Notes under the pieces: generated by a model
Database searches by the model: none
Told to the model about the DNA's origin: nothing
What the model saw: only the letters and a program-made list of their open reading frames with translations
Source: Pseudomonas mucidolens
Lineage (GTDB): Bacteria; Pseudomonadota; Gammaproteobacteria; Pseudomonadales; Pseudomonadaceae
Direction of reading: 5' to 3'
Length of the DNA stretch: 64,000 nt
Assembly (NCBI RefSeq): GCF_900106045.1
Contig: NZ_LT629802.1
Coordinates: 1,302,001-1,366,000, forward strand
Made by a program: the position numbers and the translations under genes
In this document: positions 40,626 through 48,439 of the stretch, piece by piece
Position numbering within the stretch: the first letter of the stretch is position 1
Layout: the number at the start of each line of letters is the position of its first letter

Positions 40626-41240
40626 TTAGCGTTGGGCAAATGCCAGGTTCAGTCCCAGGCCTGCAAAGGCTGCGGAAAAACTGCGGCGCAACCAGTGCTG
40701 TACCCGTGGTGACTCGATCACGGCGCGACGAAAGACATTGGCCAAGAGGCCATAGATCACAAACACCGCGAACGTCATCGCCATGAACACACTGCTCAGT
40801 ATTGCCATTTGCAGGACGGGCGCGCCAGCGCCCGGCGTCACGAACTGAGGCAGAAAGGCCAGGAAAAAAATGGTCAGCTTCGGGTTGAGGATATTCAGCA
40901 AAAAGCCCCGTAACATCAGGCTGCGGGCGCTGGACGTGGTTGGCGTGTCATTCACCGCGAAGGCAGACCGATCGCGCCAGGTGATATACGCCAGATACAG
41001 CAAGTAAGCAGCCCCGGCATACTTCAGCGCTTCGAACGCCAGGGCGCTGGTGTGCAGCAGGGCAGACAAGCCCAAGGCTGAAGCCAGCAGATGTGGGACG
41101 ATGCCCGCGGTACAGCCCAGCGCGGCGAAGATACTCGCGCGTTTGCCGGCCGTCAGGCCTGTGGAAACGGTGAAAATCACACCGGTTCCGGGGATCAGTA
41201 CGACGATCAGGCAGGTAATGAGGAAGTTCAGGCTGAGCAT
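40626..41240 (-). CDS. LysE family amino-acid exporter
   Basis: A 204-residue LysE/RhtB protein with six hydrophobic segments. The motif LIPGTGVIFTVSTGLTAGKRASIFAALG resembles the conserved first-span region, and FLLNILNPKLTIFFLAFLPQF is the signature near the middle. AAGGAG lies in front of the ATG at 41240; the longer frame was rejected. It likely exports a neutral or basic amino acid or its lactone. The next gene upstream, for a DUF1615 lipoprotein, is divergent. Confidence 0.88.
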   Translation of the reverse strand: MLSLNFLITCLIVVLIPGTGVIFTVSTGLTAGKRASIFAALGCTAGIVPHLLASALGLSALLHTSALAFEALKYAGAAYLLYLAYITWRDRSAFAVNDTPTTSSARSLMLRGFLLNILNPKLTIFFLAFLPQFVTPGAGAPVLQMAILSSVFMAMTFAVFVIYGLLANVFRRAVIESPRVQHWLRRSFSAAFAGLGLNLAFAQR

Positions 41241-41377
41241 AGTGTTCCAACTCCTTGTTGGAACCACGGGGCTCGATCCTTCCATATTCCGCAGGCGTTG
41301 GCGAGCGCAGCGAACCGACGTTGGACTTGCCGGTCGATATCTGCCAAGACTGGACCTTCACCGCTCAAGGACACTTC

Positions 41378-42463
41378 ATGTACTCATCCCGCCTGATCTT
41401 CTGCCTGACCACTTTGTTGGTGCTGGCCGGCTGTTCGACCCAACGCAGTCAGCAGCAACCCGAGCGCAGTGAGGCCGAAGTCAAGGCGCAGATCGTGCGC
41501 TTGATACCGGCCAAGGTCCCCGACCGTGCTGGCTGGGCCCAGGATATTTACACGGCATTCAACACCCAGGAAATCTACCCCGGCACCGAGAATATCTGTG
41601 CGGTGCTGGCCGTGACCGAGCAAGAGTCCACCTATCAGGTCGATCCACCGGTACCGAACATGGGCAAGATTGCCCAGGATGAAATCCTCCGGCGCGCGGC
41701 CAGGCTCCACGTCCCCGGCGTGCTGGTGCGCACGGCGCTGCAATTGCGCTCACCCACCGGCAAATCCTATGCCGAGCGCTTGAAGGCTGCCCGTACCGAA
41801 AAAGACTTGAGCGCCATTTTCGATGACTTCATCAGTGTCGTGCCTTTGGGACGCACGCTGTTCGGCAGTTTCAATCCGGTCCACACCGCAGGTCCGATGC
41901 AGGTCAGCATTGCCTTCGCCGAGCACCAGGCGCGGGGTTATCCCTACACGGTGGACGGCAGTATTCGCCGGGAAGTGTTCACCCGACGTGGCGGCATGTA
42001 TTTCGGCATCATGCATTTGCTGGGCTACCCGGTGAATTACGATCAGCCGTTGTACCGCTTCGCTGATTTCAACGCTGGCTGGTACGCCAGTCGCAATGCG
42101 GCGTTCCAGGCGGCTGTCAGTCGCGCGTCGGGCAAGACGCTGGCGCTGGACGGGGATTTGATCCGTCATGGCTCGATCATGCCCGGCAACACCGAACTCG
42201 CGGTGCGCTCGTTGGGCAAGGCGCTGGGTATGCGTAATCCGAGTATCCGCAGTCAGTTGGAACAGGGCGATAGCCTGGATTTTGAAGAGACGACCCTGTA
42301 CCAGCGGGTATTTGCCTTGGCCGAGAAAGCCGAAGGCAAGCCGCTGCCACGGGCGGTCTTGCCGGGCATCGTGCTGAAAAGCCCGAAGATCACCCGCAAG
42401 CTGACCACGGCGTGGTTCGCCAACCGCGTGAATGATCGTTATCAGCGTTGCATGAAGCGATGA
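41378..42463 (+). CDS. DUF1615 lipoprotein
   Basis: A 361-residue envelope protein. A lipoprotein signal ends LVLAGC at Cys19. DUF1615 features include AVTEQESTYQVDPPVPNMGKI, with the Glu of a lysozyme/transglycosylase-like active site (TEQES), and HTAGPMQVSIAFAE. This pattern recalls lytic transglycosylases, so a role in cell-wall turnover is plausible though unproven. The ATG at 41378 follows AAGGA; the longer open frame overlaps the divergent promoter region. Confidence 0.85.
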   Translation: MYSSRLIFCLTTLLVLAGCSTQRSQQQPERSEAEVKAQIVRLIPAKVPDRAGWAQDIYTAFNTQEIYPGTENICAVLAVTEQESTYQVDPPVPNMGKIAQDEILRRAARLHVPGVLVRTALQLRSPTGKSYAERLKAARTEKDLSAIFDDFISVVPLGRTLFGSFNPVHTAGPMQVSIAFAEHQARGYPYTVDGSIRREVFTRRGGMYFGIMHLLGYPVNYDQPLYRFADFNAGWYASRNAAFQAAVSRASGKTLALDGDLIRHGSIMPGNTELAVRSLGKALGMRNPSIRSQLEQGDSLDFEETTLYQRVFALAEKAEGKPLPRAVLPGIVLKSPKITRKLTTAWFANRVNDRYQRCMKR

Positions 42464-42587
42464 TGCGCCTGTCGGCATCACCGTTATCAATCGACAGGCG
42501 CTATTGGTGCGGATTTGTGTGGTGGATGTTGGTGGTCGTGGGGCTGGAACCGGGTTAAACCTCATCGTCCCAAAGGACGAGTTCGCC

Positions 42588-43007
42588 ATGACCGCCATTC
42601 CTCAAGGTTTCATCCTGTTGCCGCGCAGCAGCCCGCTCCTGGATCTGCTGGGGCCGGTGTATTGCCGTGGCGAAGGCTTGCGATTGCGCCTTGGCCTGCG
42701 TGCCGACAGCCGCCATGCCAACGGACGTGGCACGGTTCATGGTGGGGTGTTGGCGACCCTGGCGGATGTCGGCATGGGGTACGCGATGGCGTTCTCCAGT
42801 GATCCCCCGCTGCCTTTGATCACGGCCAGCATGACCCTTGATTACCTGGGCGCGGTGCAGGTGGGAGAGTGGATCGAGGTGCACCTGGAACATCACAAGC
42901 GCGGGCGGCAGATGGCGTTTGCCACGGTCAGCCTGCACGTTGCAGAGAAGGTGGTGGTGCGGGCCAGTGCGGTGTTCGCGGTGCCGACACCCTCTACCGG
43001 GCAATGA
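42588..43007 (+). CDS. PaaI/YbgC-type hotdog thioesterase
   Basis: A 139-residue hotdog-fold acyl-CoA thioesterase. RHANGRGTVHGGVLATLADVG contains the conserved HGG with a catalytic Asp on the following helix; ITASMTLDYLGAVQVGEWIEV forms the central strand. The ATG at 42588 follows AAGGA. It lies 124 bases after the lipoprotein gene and ends before a bidirectional terminator shared with the acetoacetate operon. The physiological acyl-CoA is not evident. Confidence 0.87.
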   Translation: MTAIPQGFILLPRSSPLLDLLGPVYCRGEGLRLRLGLRADSRHANGRGTVHGGVLATLADVGMGYAMAFSSDPPLPLITASMTLDYLGAVQVGEWIEVHLEHHKRGRQMAFATVSLHVAEKVVVRASAVFAVPTPSTGQ

Positions 43008-43059
43008 GGCCAACCTCCCACAGGTTGCGCTCGGCATTAGCCATTTCCGCCGGATAAAA

Positions 43060-43091
43060 AAAGGCCCGACTTTTCGTGGAGTCGGGCCTTT
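43060..43091. terminator. Bidirectional intrinsic terminator
   Basis: AAGGCCCGAC (43061-43070) pairs with GTCGGGCCTT (43081-43090), with A-run before and TTTC after. It serves the thioesterase and the convergent atoB gene. Confidence 0.88.
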
Positions 43092-43109
43092 CTCATGTTG
43101 CTCGTTGAA

Positions 43110-44291
43110 TCAGTTGCGTTCGAGGGCCAGCGCCACGCCCTGGCCGCCACCGATGCACAAGGTCGCCAAACCTTTCTTGGCATCGCGCTTGATCATTTCG
43201 TGAAGCAGCGTGACCAGCACCCGGCAGCCTGACGCGCCAATCGGGTGGCCGATGGCAATGGCACCGCCGTTGACGTTGACCTTGTCGGCATCCCACTCCA
43301 ACTCCTTGCCCACCGCCAGTGCTTGCGCGGCGAAGGCTTCGTTGGCTTCGATCAGATCCAGTTCGCCCAGCGTCCAGCCGGCCTTGTCCAGGCAACGGCG
43401 GGTGGCCGACACCGGACCAATCCCCATGATCGCCGGATCGACACCCGCGTTGGCATAGCTGGCGATACGGGCCAGGACTGGCAGGCCGAGGGCCTTGGCC
43501 TTGTCGGCACTCATCAGCAACACCGCCGCCGCGCCGTCATTCAGGCTGGAAGCATTGCCGGCCGTGACACTGCCGTCTTTCTTGAAGGCCGGCTTGAGCT
43601 TGCCCAGGGATTCGGCGGTGGTGCCGGCGCGGGGTTGTTCGTCCACGGCGAAGGCCACCGGGTCGCCCTTGCGCTGGGGAATCAGGATCGGCGTGATTTC
43701 GTCGGCAAAGCGTCCGGCCTCGATGGCCGCGGCAGCTTTCTGTTGGGAGGCGGCGGCGAAGGCATCCTGGGCTTCGCGGCTGATGCCGTACTTGTCCACC
43801 AGGTTCTCGGCGGTGATGCCCATGTGATAGTCGTTGAACGCGTCCCACAAGCCGTCGGTGATCATGCTGTCGATCATCTTGGCGTGGCCCATGCGCAGGC
43901 CGGTACGGGCGGCGGGCAACACATAGGGGGCCAGGCTCATGTTCTCCATGCCACCGGCGATGATCACCTCGGCGTCACCGCAGCGGATGGCTTGCGCACC
44001 CAGGTGCAGGGCCTTGAGGCCGGAACCGCAGACCTTGTTCAAGGTCAGGCTCGGCACCGCATGAGGCAGGCCGGCGAGGATCGAGGCCTGGCGCGCCGGG
44101 TTCTGGCCGCTGCCTGCGGTCAGTACCTGGCCGAGGATCACTTCATCCACCTGCGCAGGGTCGAGGCCGGTCTGCTCCAGCAGGCGGCGGATCACCGCAG
44201 CCCCCAGCTCCGGCGCCGGGATGCTCGCCAGGGAGCCCTGGAAACTGCCCACGGCGGTGCGTGCGGCAGCAACAATGACGACGTCTTGCAT
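43110..44291 (-). CDS. atoB: Acetyl-CoA acetyltransferase
   Basis: A 393-residue thiolase. The acyl-enzyme Cys88 lies in [11 protein letters not shown], and the [15 protein letters not shown] and [10 protein letters not shown] motifs provide His and the second Cys. The final step is cleavage of acetoacetyl-CoA into two acetyl-CoA. The ATG at 44291 follows GAGGAAAG; five earlier codons were rejected. It follows the CoA-transferase B gene after 11 bases, completing acetoacetate degradation in one operon. Confidence 0.94.
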   Translation of the reverse strand: MQDVVIVAAARTAVGSFQGSLASIPAPELGAAVIRRLLEQTGLDPAQVDEVILGQVLTAGSGQNPARQASILAGLPHAVPSLTLNKVCGSGLKALHLGAQAIRCGDAEVIIAGGMENMSLAPYVLPAARTGLRMGHAKMIDSMITDGLWDAFNDYHMGITAENLVDKYGISREAQDAFAAASQQKAAAAIEAGRFADEITPILIPQRKGDPVAFAVDEQPRAGTTAESLGKLKPAFKKDGSVTAGNASSLNDGAAAVLLMSADKAKALGLPVLARIASYANAGVDPAIMGIGPVSATRRCLDKAGWTLGELDLIEANEAFAAQALAVGKELEWDADKVNVNGGAIAIGHPIGASGCRVLVTLLHEMIKRDAKKGLATLCIGGGQGVALALERN

Positions 44292-44302
44292 GGAATCTTT
44301 CC

Positions 44303-44968
44303 TCACTGGGCAGCGAACTGCATTTCTGGAACATGGTCCGGGACGATCAGTTTACCGGCGGTCTTGCTGACAATCTCTTCCACGCTGACGCCAGGTGCGC
44401 GTTCCTTGAGGACAAAAGCGCCATTTTCGATTTCCAGATAGGCCAGGTCGGTCAACACGCGCTTGATGCAGTTGGCGCCGGTCAGCGGCAGGCTGCATTG
44501 GCTGAGCAGTTTGGACTCACCATCCTTGGAGGCATGGGTCATGATCACGATGATGTTTTCCGCGCCAGCCACCAGGTCCATGGCGCCGCCCATGCCCTTG
44601 ACCAGCTTGCCCGGGATCATCCATGAGGCAATGTTGCCCTGGACATCCACTTCAAATGCGCCGAGCACGGTGAGGTCGACATGCCCGCCGCGAATCATCG
44701 CGAAGGACTCAGCGGAGGAAAAGATCGAAGCGCCGATACGCGCGGTGACGGTTTGCTTGCCTGCGTTGATCATGTCGGCATCGATGGTTTCTTCGGTGGG
44801 AAACGGGCCCATGCCCAGCAGGCCGTTTTCCGACTGCAGCATCACTTCCATGCCTTCGGGAATATAGTTGGCGACCAGGGTCGGGATGCCGATGCCCAGG
44901 TTGACGTAGAAACCATCTTGCATTTCGCGGGCCACGCGTTGCGCCATTTGTTCGCGGGTGAGAGCCAT
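44303..44968 (-). CDS. atoA: 3-oxoacid CoA-transferase subunit B
   Basis: A 221-residue beta subunit of an acetoacetate:CoA transferase. The catalytic glutamate is Glu47 in [35 protein letters not shown] at the N-terminus and [10 protein letters not shown] are typical. AAGGAGA precedes the ATG at 44968; the long frame upstream overlaps the subunit A gene and is discounted. It pairs with the A subunit encoded just upstream, to activate acetoacetate with succinyl- or acetyl-CoA. Confidence 0.93.
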   Translation of the reverse strand: MALTREQMAQRVAREMQDGFYVNLGIGIPTLVANYIPEGMEVMLQSENGLLGMGPFPTEETIDADMINAGKQTVTARIGASIFSSAESFAMIRGGHVDLTVLGAFEVDVQGNIASWMIPGKLVKGMGGAMDLVAGAENIIVIMTHASKDGESKLLSQCSLPLTGANCIKRVLTDLAYLEIENGAFVLKERAPGVSVEEIVSKTAGKLIVPDHVPEMQFAAQ

Positions 44969-44999
44969 GTGTTGTCTCCTTATTCTCGGGGCTGGAGGA

Positions 45000-45698
45000 T
45001 TATTTGCGTACGGTGCGCTGTTCGATGCGCTTCTCGAAGGTGCCGCAGATAATCCGGTCGACGTAGATGCCTGGGGTATGGATCTGCGCCGGGTCCAGCG
45101 CGCCCGGTTCGACGATTTCCTCGACCTCGACCACGGTGATCTTGCCGGCGGTAGCGGCCAGCGGGTTGAAGTTCTGCGCTGTGTGACGGTAGATGACGTT
45201 GCCGAAATGGTCGGCTTTCCAGCCTTTGACAATGGCAAAGTCGCCGGTGATGGACTCTTCCATCAGGTACGGGCGACCGTTGAAGTCACGGGTTTCCTTG
45301 CCTTCGGCCACCGGGGTGCCGACGCCGGTGGCGGTGAAGAAGGCCGGGATACCGGCACCGCCCGCGCGCATCTTTTCGGCCAGAGTGCCTTGTGGGGTCA
45401 GGATCACTTCGATTTCGCCGCTGAGCAGTTGCTTCTCGAAGAGGGCGTTTTCACCGACATAGGAGGCGATCACTTTGCTGATCTGCTTTTGTTCTAGCAA
45501 CACCCCCAAGCCGAAACCGTCGACCCCGCAGTTGTTGGAGACCACGGTCAGGTTGCGGGTGCCTTTGCGCTTGATCTCGGCGATCAGGTTTTCCGGAATG
45601 CCACACAGGCCGAAGCCGCCGGCGAGTACGGTCATGCCGTCCTCAAGACCTGCCAGCGCTTCTGCATAGGACGCCACGCGTTTATCGAAACCTGCCAT
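45000..45698 (-). CDS. atoD: 3-oxoacid CoA-transferase subunit A
   Basis: A 232-residue alpha subunit. [13 protein letters not shown] near residue 30 is the CoA-binding loop signature; [28 protein letters not shown] text and [10 protein letters not shown] follow the family. The start at 45698 has AGAGGT seven bases before it; the frame could begin 11 codons earlier but that is less well placed. It is the first gene of the atoDAB operon and lies opposite a LysR gene across 133 bases holding a palindromic site. Confidence 0.93.
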   Translation of the reverse strand: MAGFDKRVASYAEALAGLEDGMTVLAGGFGLCGIPENLIAEIKRKGTRNLTVVSNNCGVDGFGLGVLLEQKQISKVIASYVGENALFEKQLLSGEIEVILTPQGTLAEKMRAGGAGIPAFFTATGVGTPVAEGKETRDFNGRPYLMEESITGDFAIVKGWKADHFGNVIYRHTAQNFNPLAATAGKITVVEVEEIVEPGALDPAQIHTPGIYVDRIICGTFEKRIEQRTVRK

Positions 45699-45771
45699 AC
45701 GCACCTCTTTTATTGTTTGTGGGCCAGCCATTGCTCCAGAGTGTTGCGCTGCTGGATTTATTTGTTAAGTT

Positions 45772-45800
45772 GTTTTTTAAGGTTGATTGATTTAAAAAAC
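45772..45800. promoter_or_regulatory. Palindromic operator candidate between atoD and LysR gene
   Basis: GTTTTTTAA (45772-45780) and TTAAAAAAC (45792-45800) form a perfect mirrored pair across 11 bases, with centre-to-centre spacing of 20. T-N11-A-like spacing suits a LysR dimer. It sits midway between the divergent start codons, suggesting control of atoDAB and autoregulation. Confidence 0.5.
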
Positions 45801-45831
45801 AGCATAATTTTTGATTTTCTGGAGCAGTGCG

Positions 45832-46737
45832 ATGACTGTAAAACAGATACGCGCCTTCCTTGCCGTGGCCCAGAGCCTGAGTTTTGCTGCCGCGTGTGAG
45901 CGCCTGCATTTGTCACAGTCAGCCCTGAGCCTGACCATCAAAGGCCTGGAAGAAGGGCTGGGTGGACGGTTGTTCAGCCGCAATACCCGCAACGTGGCGC
46001 TGACGCCCGAGGGCGAATCCCTGTTGCCCCTGGCCCGACGCCTGATTGCCGACTGGGACAACGCCGAGGACGAACTGCGCCAGCGTTTTACCCTGCAACG
46101 CGGGCGCGTGACGGTGGCGGCAATGCCCTCGTTTGCCGGTAATGTGTTACCACCGATCCTGAAGGTGTTTCGTGCGCGTTTTCCCCAGGTCAACGTGACT
46201 GTGCAGGACTTGATCAATGAACACGTGCTGGAAATGGTCCGGGATCGGCATGTAGAACTGGGTGTCGCGTTCGAACCCGCGCCCGGCTCGTCCTTGCAGT
46301 TCACCCCCTTATACCTGGATCGCTTTATCGCCGTGGTGCCGGGAGATTCCCCCTTGGCGCAGATGGCTGAAATCGACTGGAAAACCTTACTGACGCAGCC
46401 CTTCATCACCTTGCAGCGACCTTCCACCGTACGGGTGATGCTGGAGGAGCACCTGGGCGCCTTGGGCATGAAGCTGCCGGTAGCCCTGGAAAGCCATCAA
46501 CTGGCAACGGTGGGCAAAATGGTCGCCAGTGGGTTGGGTGTCAGTGCTGTACCGGCGTTGTGCGCGCGGCAGATGGAGGAGGCGGGTGGCCGTTGCATCA
46601 CCTTGACGGATCCGGTGATCGAACGACCTATTGGGGTGCTGACCAAGCCGGGTCATGAATTGTCGGCAGCGGCCCAGGCCTTGTTTGATATTTTTTGCGA
46701 TGAGGTCGGCAAAGGCCGATTTCCCGTAGTGCCTTGA
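45832..46737 (+). CDS. LysR-family regulator of the acetoacetate operon
   Basis: A 301-residue LysR regulator. The helix-turn-helix region reads IRAFLAVAQSLSFAAACERL and LHLSQSALSLTIKGLEEGLG; the effector-binding domain spans about 88-295. The ATG at 45832 follows GGAG. It faces atoD across a palindrome-bearing region, so it most probably activates the operon on acetoacetate or a related ligand; this is inference from position. A terminator on the minus strand follows. Confidence 0.9.
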   Translation: MTVKQIRAFLAVAQSLSFAAACERLHLSQSALSLTIKGLEEGLGGRLFSRNTRNVALTPEGESLLPLARRLIADWDNAEDELRQRFTLQRGRVTVAAMPSFAGNVLPPILKVFRARFPQVNVTVQDLINEHVLEMVRDRHVELGVAFEPAPGSSLQFTPLYLDRFIAVVPGDSPLAQMAEIDWKTLLTQPFITLQRPSTVRVMLEEHLGALGMKLPVALESHQLATVGKMVASGLGVSAVPALCARQMEEAGGRCITLTDPVIERPIGVLTKPGHELSAAAQALFDIFCDEVGKGRFPVVP

Positions 46738-46757
46738 ATAAGGTTAGAGCAATAAAA

Positions 46758-46783
46758 AGCCTGCTCGATTAAACGAGCAGGCT
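46758..46783 (-). terminator. Intrinsic terminator of the 109-residue gene
   Basis: AGCCTGCTCG (46758-46767) pairs with CGAGCAGGCT (46774-46783); on the minus strand TTTTTATT follows. It lies 20 bases beyond the 46805 stop. Confidence 0.88.
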
Positions 46784-46804
46784 CAAGTGATTGGGTAGGT
46801 TTTA

Positions 46805-47134
46805 TCAGCAGTATCGGTCGATCACTTTAACGTGCGAGTTGTCCTTGAGGGACTGCCACTCGGTATTAAGTGTATGGAAGACCTGCTCGATAAAGTTGCG
46901 ATCGGCAGCCGCTTTCTTGCCGACATAACCCTGGCCACGACGGTACATCTTCAGGCGCGCCGCCAGCTCACGGTTATTTTTGTCGAACTCGGCTTCTTCA
47001 GTATGGGGCGCCAGGCAGTCGATCTGGACTTCGCCCGATTTGCCAATCCACAGGATATGGTCGTCGAGTGTGTCTTTCTGCGCTGCGAACATCTCAGCCA
47101 ATTCATCGATAGTTGGTTGGTTGTTCAGATTCAT
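46805..47134 (-). CDS. Hypothetical protein, 109 residues
   Basis: A 109-residue soluble acidic protein beginning MNLNNQPTIDELAEMFAAQK and ending KDNSHVKVIDRYC. A helical N-terminus and a strand-rich middle (DHILWIGKSGEVQIDCL) are followed by a basic stretch MYRRGQGYVGKKAA. AGGGG precedes the ATG at 47134; the 11 codons upstream are not favoured. I do not recognise the family. A strong terminator follows its stop, so it is a single-gene unit. Confidence 0.7.
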   Translation of the reverse strand: MNLNNQPTIDELAEMFAAQKDTLDDHILWIGKSGEVQIDCLAPHTEEAEFDKNNRELAARLKMYRRGQGYVGKKAAADRNFIEQVFHTLNTEWQSLKDNSHVKVIDRYC

Positions 47135-47358
47135 GTGTAAGCCCCTTGACCAGTTGGCGATCTTCAATTGATTCGTTAAAACAACTTAGTTGTCTCCGGT
47201 TCCGAAAACCGGGCGTTAGCAACGGTCTGCCGAATACGGGCAGGGTCTTGAACCTGATGCATGTAGTGTTGCTGATGAACTGCTACGCAATGCTTTCATA
47301 ACGAAGACAAGGAGCATTTGAGCTTCTTGTACCGACCCTTTCGGACCGATCAGCTTCA

Positions 47359-47520
47359 TCAATCTGCCTTGTGGGCAGTGCACATCCGGAAAAACAGCTC
47401 GGCGGTCAGACGAGCTTGTTCAAAACGCTTGTTGCCAACGCTCCCGATCCGGGAGACGTCTGAATCATGCAAGGGCAAAATGATTACGTCAACGTTTATG
47501 TAGTGATTATTTTTTAGCAC
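47359..47520 (-). CDS. Possible small protein of 53 residues, GTG start
   Basis: A frame from GTG at 47520 to TGA at 47359-47361 encodes MLKNNHYINVDVIILPLHDS and then an amphipathic helical tail with KRFEQARLTAELFFRMC. Codon choice is plausible for Pseudomonas. No ribosome site is visible before the GTG, and the start sits in an 11-bp inverted repeat. The frame is open further upstream to a TGA. This could be a real small protein, a decayed gene or chance. Confidence 0.35.
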   Translation of the reverse strand: MLKNNHYINVDVIILPLHDSDVSRIGSVGNKRFEQARLTAELFFRMCTAHKAD

Positions 47521-47528
47521 TACATAAA
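47495..47528. repeat. 11-bp perfect inverted repeat in AT-rich DNA
   Basis: TTTATGTAGTG (47495-47505) and CACTACATAAA (47518-47528) flank an AT-rich 12-base spacer. This is unusual in such G/C-rich DNA. It could be an operator or, given no downstream T-run gene, a structured element. The gap 47135-47891 holds this repeat, the possible small ORF and the REP pair. Confidence 0.55.
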
Positions 47529-47676
47529 TTCTAGCGAGGCGAGGAGGATGCGCAAAAAAGTGACTTGGGCGTCACTTTCGGGTCGTCAGGTCAAGCCGAA
47601 CAAAGCCGCTGCAGCTCAAGTGCGTCTTGACTATCCGTCTGATCGTGCAGGGTGTCGACATAAGGGGGGCCGCCTT

Positions 47677-47818
47677 TGTGGCGAGGGGGCTTGTCCCCCG
47701 TTGGGCTGCGCAGCGGCCCCAAAAAGGCCTACCCCGTTGTCCAGTTGTCCAGTCAAACCGGGATGTCAGGTTTGAGGGCTGCTGCGCAGCCCAACGGGGG
47801 ACAAGCCCCCTCGCCACA
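47677..47818. repeat. REP pair with long inverted arms
   Basis: Left arm 47677-47720 (TGTGGCGAGGGGGCTTGTCC onward) is mirrored by right arm 47776-47818 (ending CAAGCCCCCTCGCCACA). Each arm also ends in a GGGCTGCGCAGC-type palindrome. The arms share about 40 bases. It lies downstream of the CBS gene (minus strand), between the small ORF and that gene's stop. Confidence 0.85.
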
Positions 47819-47891
47819 GGACAAGCCACCTCTCCCACAAGGATACTCAGCTGATCCGCCTGATGTGCTAACGTCTCGAGCAGGGTTTTCC

Positions 47892-48332
47892 CTATTCGCC
47901 GCGAATGTATTGCTCCAGCTGTTTGATCAGGTCAGCTTGTTCGGCAATGGCTTCTTTGACCAGGTCACCAATCGACAGCAGGCCCAGCAGTTGACCATTT
48001 TCGACCACGGGCAGGTGGCGCAGGTGGCTGTCGGTCATGATGTTCATGCACTGATCGACGGTTTTATGGGTGTCGACGCTGATCACCGGCGAGCTCATCA
48101 CATCACTGACGCAAGTAGAGGTGGATGACAGGCCTTTGAGTACCAGCTTGCGGGCGTAATCACGCTCGCTGATGATGCCAACCACCGCCCCCTGCTTTAT
48201 GACCGGCAAGGCGCCGACGTTTTTCGCCGACATTACCACCAGCGCTTCAAACACGGTGTGATCCCATTCGATGGTGTGGACGTCCTGGTTTTTCTGGTCC
48301 TTGACTTTGAGCAACTGTGCGACGGTTTTCAT
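47892..48332 (-). CDS. Tandem CBS-domain protein
   Basis: A 146-residue cytoplasmic protein with two CBS motifs: residues about 8-68 (VGALPVIKQGAVVGIISERDYARK) and 75-135 (LRHLPVVENGQLLGLLSIGDLV). Such pairs bind adenine nucleotides and regulate other proteins. The ATG at 48332 was chosen; three earlier codons were dismissed. It is monocistronic, with topB next on the same strand upstream. The regulated partner is not apparent. Confidence 0.87.
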   Translation of the reverse strand: MKTVAQLLKVKDQKNQDVHTIEWDHTVFEALVVMSAKNVGALPVIKQGAVVGIISERDYARKLVLKGLSSTSTCVSDVMSSPVISVDTHKTVDQCMNIMTDSHLRHLPVVENGQLLGLLSIGDLVKEAIAEQADLIKQLEQYIRGE

Positions 48333-48439
48333 GGCGACCACTCTGATGTTGTTGTAGGAAGACAGCAGACCCCCTACAGAATCCTAGACGCTCCGCGCCG
48401 AGGCAAGGTCGAAAGCGGCGTATATCTGGTCGAAAAACG

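Noticed and set aside
43245..44441. 398-codon plus-strand frame opposite atoB
   Set aside because: Shadow of the thiolase gene; low-complexity Gly/His/Gln composition typical of antisense frames.
47548..47775. 75-codon plus-strand frame beginning just after AGGAGG
   Set aside because: The ribosome site abuts the ATG without spacing, and two thirds of the frame is REP sequence.
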